From contig CANUEZ040000069.1 in NCBI GenBank assembly GCA_948099385.1, forward strand, positions 496,001-560,000: a stretch of 64,000 nucleotides of DNA, given 5' to 3'. This document shows, piece by piece, positions 61,151-64,000 of this stretch (position 1 is its first letter; each line of letters begins with the position of its first letter). Origin of the DNA: Fasciola hepatica (lineage: Eukaryota > Platyhelminthes > Trematoda > Plagiorchiida > Fasciolidae). The notes beneath the pieces were generated by a model. The model saw nothing but the letters and a program-made list of their open reading frames with translations. It did not search any database and was not told the DNA's origin. Position numbers and translations under genes: made by a program.

Positions 61151-62208
61151 CATTTCAACTGCCTTCACAATTCGAATACTGTCGAGCTTTTCGCGAAATC
61201 ATTGGTGGAAACCTAAAAGTTTGACCAAAATGTTTAAAAGTGTCCACAAAAAAGTTCACTACGTTAGTGATTCCAGGCAACCCCGAGGCCCTATCAAACA
61301 CACTGGCCTCCAGATTCACCAGAAATACCACTATGTAAAAAGTAGACCTCACTGGAGTCGTTTTTGACCAAATAAAGAAAATATCTTTGAGTTAATACAA
61401 TTGGTACCTGAAGAACACCCTGGCCCCCATGGTAACTTTCGAGAGGCAAAATAAGCAATTCATTCGATGCTAACAACCTTCACCGTGAAAGTATATACAG
61501 CCGCTTGACTTCCCTATCCAAGCTGCATAGTCTTCTCAGCCACTCTTGATGAATATGAACCATATTGAATAACGGAAATAGATACTTTCATCCAGATATT
61601 GAAAACCGTGAGTCCCTGGGTGTGGATGCCATCTCATATGTGATCATCAGTATCTGTGCTCCGAATCTGCTAGGATACGTGTCTACGTTATTCGGCTGTG
61701 TTTAGGTAATAAGTATACTTTCCATGTTTGACCACATTATTCGATTTTTGCTAAGTGGGAGTTTGCACTGCACCGATACCCACGTTGCTACAAATCCACA
61801 AAGATACCTACAAATAATGATAACCAAACGCAGCCTGGTTCATGGACTCCCACACCGACTTATACTCTATTATTATACCGATTTTCTGAAGCATGCAACG
61901 AGATGATGGGATACCCATATAGTACATGAGTGTATCTAAAAATAATTTCTGGATACACCAATGTTTTTACTGCCCATGACAAGTGAGCTCATCATGTGTC
62001 AGGTGGAAATATTTCGCCCATCAAACTCAAGGACAGGAATGGAAAACAAGTAGTGTGGCCCAATAACTATTAGAAGGACATGGTACTAGATACTGCTTAG
62101 AGAAGTTAGATGAACTCTTGAATATTTTTCCATTAGTTATATAATCGAACAAGAGAAAATTGCTCCTCCAGATCATGAGGTAGCTGAGAGTTGTCGGTTT
62201 TTAAATAC
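61151..62208. other. No gene recognised; one small ATG frame
   Basis: 61724-61906 (+) is a 60-codon ATG frame (MFDHIIRFLLSGSLHCTDTH) of unknown meaning. Confidence 0.3.
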
Positions 62209-62439
62209 GTATATAATATGATTCATCATGCAGCTTGAACGCTCAACTCACCATTGAAAACCATGGAAGCACTGTACAGCTGTTTCATCCTTGTTGGGAA
62301 TCATCAGCAGTGCACATCCACCGAGCCCCCACGGGGACTCGAACCCGGGGTGAACGATTATGAATCGAACACCTTAACCGCAAGGCTATCCGGGCTGGCT
62401 CTCAACGGTTTGTTGAACATCTACACTATATGATATAGC
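62209..62439 (-). mobile_element. Ribozyme/tRNA-like SINE, left arm of palindrome
   Basis: Minus-strand order: head (CTATATCATATAGTGTAGAT), tRNA-like block with box A (ATAGCCTTGCGGTTAAGG) and box B (GGGTTCGAGTCCCCGT), hammerhead ribozyme, then a tail ending in an AT-rich stretch. It is the mirror image of 62600-62832 with very few differences. Pol III-type promoter boxes imply that it could be transcribed, as known for tRNA-derived SINEs. No open frame is present. Confidence 0.85.
62269..62313 (-). ncRNA. Hammerhead ribozyme, intact consensus
   Basis: Reading minus from 62313: GCACTG (stem I), CTGATGA (core), TTCC-CAACAA-GGAT (stem II with 6-base loop), GAA, ACAGCTGT (short palindromic stem III), A (cleavage after this base, 62275), CAGTGC (stem I, six perfect pairs). 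It matches the type I layout of the schistosome SINE ribozyme, including the very short stem III. The stem II pair next to the core is U-U where G-C is usual, which should slow cleavage. Stem III is so short that cleavage may need pairing of two molecules. Confidence 0.9.
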
Positions 62440-62599
62440 GTTCAAGCTGCATGATGAATCATATTATATACAAATCTAATCTCCTACTACTCAATTACTG
62501 ATCCTATTTTCTTGCAGCTTGAACGCTCAACTCACCATTGGAGTCGATCGCTGTGTGGGAAGCGGGTTGTTACCGTTCAAAAGCCAGTGACGGAAGGGT
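62440..62599. repeat. Palindrome spacer with extra tail fragments
   Basis: 62440-62493 is a plus-strand copy of the element tail (same as 62800-62853). 62514-62540 is a minus-strand copy of the tail start (CAGCTTGAACGCTCAACTCA). Tail pieces therefore alternate in orientation (-,+,-,+) through the locus. Confidence 0.85.
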
Positions 62600-62832
62600 G
62601 CTATATCATGTAGTGTAGATGTTCAACAAACCGTTGAGAGCCAGCCCGGATAGCCTTGCGGTTAAGGTGTTCGATTCATAATCGTTCATCCCGGGTTCGA
62701 GTACCCGTGGGGGCTCGGTGGATGTGCACTGCTGATGATTCCCAACAAGGATGAAACCGCTGTACAGTGCTTCCATGGTTTTCAATGGTGAGTTGAGCGT
62801 TCAAGCTGCATGATGAATTATATTATATACAA
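62600..62832 (+). mobile_element. Ribozyme/tRNA-like SINE, right arm of palindrome
   Basis: Plus-strand copy with the same order as the left arm: tRNA-like block about 62641-62713 (box B GGTTCGAGTAC at 62694-62704), ribozyme 62726-62770, tail to about 62853. Similarity to the copy at 23488 continues upstream of 62600 (CAGTGACGGAAGGGTGCTAT versus CAGTGATGGAATGGCGCTAT), so the full element is longer than the palindrome arm. Confidence 0.85.
62726..62770 (+). ncRNA. Hammerhead ribozyme, near-intact
   Basis: Same architecture as 62313-62269 on the minus strand, except that stem III reads ACCGCTGT instead of ACAGCTGT. Only two stem III pairs remain around a four-base loop. Stem I (GCACTG/CAGTGC) and the core CTGATGA...GAAA are intact; predicted cleavage is after A62764. 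A further GGA/TCC pairing (62720-62722 with 62772-62774) could extend stem I beyond a small internal loop. Confidence 0.85.
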
Positions 62833-62853
62833 ATCTAATCTCCTACTACTCAC

Positions 62854-64000
62854 TTAAATAAGTGTTTAAACTGCCGTTACGATAATTTGAAGAGGAACAA
62901 AATAAACTGTGATATTTACCAGCTTTTGGAGTTTACTGATTTCCGTTTCATCGTGTAGTCCCTTCAAATAAGAATCGGTTGGTCACATTTATAAAATAAA
63001 TACCTCTGTGCTTGGTTTCGCGAATCACCACTTATGTTGACAGTCTACCTCAATCCCTAATCACTAGATTCTACGGAATTATTTAGGTCGATTTGTCAAC
63101 TGCATGCACGAAATAACAGGTAGTTTTCAAATCAAAGCACGATTGTTTTAAAGCTCGTGGTGTGGCTTCCTGGTTGGTGGTTTTGTTCTAGTTGAATATA
63201 TACAAGAATATATATGTCCGTATAGTTTGGTGCAGTGGCTAAGACATCGCTCTATAACCACGTGTCATTGTTAGAACAAACGTTCGGCAAATGTGATTAG
63301 ATCCTACGATATTTTCCATACACTGTAGGCTTTTAGTCCTTTCTCGAGAAAGTACAATTTTATTATATTTACGAATACTTGTTTCTGAAACCCGTGCTCT
63401 TCTATTATCAGACCACTGCGTTTGCCGAATGGAAAATCAGCTGGGACAGCACATTCCTCAGTGTGGACATTTTATCCTAATACGTCATGTGCGTTGACTG
63501 AGAATACATTGATTTGATATATACCTCCAGGAATAAAACATGGAGAGTCTCATCAAGTGATAAATTTCCGTGCTCATGTACACGTTACTAATAATTTACA
63601 GTTAGTGCAAGGAAAAGCCCGAAGACAACTAAAGGAAAGTGATTTCGTAAAAATCTTTAAGGATAATTGTTAAGCGCTCGCGTTTACTGCGAGAAAATTG
63701 CGATCGTCACTGATCAGCGCTATTCGATCCGCACATTCCCTATTAGTTGCCGCACAAATCGCTCGCATTTGTTCCCTAAATGAAGAAAACGCCTAAATTC
63801 ACGTGCGTTGCCACGAAATTTAGTACAAAAGAGTCCACTGAAATTCAATCGTGTTTGCACCTCTGATAACAGCATTCACTTTGAGCTCTGTTTTGTTACT
63901 TATGTAGAACCTGATTGTGTTCCTTGAGAGACCAGATAAAGTAGGTTCTATGGTGGACAGCCTTGACCGAATTTCCCCAGTCACAAAGAGAACACGATTC
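62854..64000. other. No gene recognised; possible tRNA-like fragment
   Basis: 63220-63310 has a box-A-like TGGTGCAGTGGCTAAG and a weak box-B-like ACGTTCGGCAA on the plus strand, perhaps another SINE head. The rest shows no exon or repeat I can identify. Confidence 0.3.

Overview
The window looks like nuclear DNA from a parasitic flatworm, most likely a digenean trematode. I infer this from the repeats rather than from any named gene. There are copies of a tRNA-like element carrying a hammerhead ribozyme, a combination known from schistosome SINEs (the S-alpha type). There are also probable Penelope-like remnants, a CR1/L2-like LINE, a broken Ty3/gypsy pol and a broken Helitron. The DNA is AT-rich and genes are split by introns, some of only about 30-45 bases. 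Bacterial-style operons, rRNA and CRISPR are absent.

Layout. 1-1560: Penelope-like remnant (copy A). 2062-2946: candidate two-exon gene end. 5150-6142: decayed acidic coding sequence. 7635-11219: 465-bp inverted repeat flanking a minus-strand coding segment. 11310-18630: scattered plus-strand candidate exons around a minus-strand Ty3/gypsy pol (14387-17223). 22180-25213: Penelope-like copy B, a ribozyme/tRNA-like copy and a LINE reverse transcriptase remnant. 28128-29496: candidate 3' end of a gene. 31509-31573: near-perfect hairpin. 37703-41500: 0.8-kb inverted repeat running into a Helitron helicase remnant. 43643-44123: transposase-like remnant. 46401-52310: the best gene, a secreted protein with two CUB domains and a Thr-rich stalk. 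54590-56960: Penelope-like copy C with an embedded ribozyme/tRNA-like copy. 57400-58140: GC-rich retroelement fragment. 58940-61150: candidate exons ending in a small secreted-protein gene. 62209-62853: two ribozyme/tRNA-like elements head to head as a large palindrome.

The firmest calls are the hammerhead motifs, the palindrome, the gypsy, LINE and Helitron remnants, and the CUB gene. All exon models come from reading frame plus splice-site consensus by eye, with no transcript evidence, and most are tentative. Many open frames lack an ATG and are best read as exons or chance.
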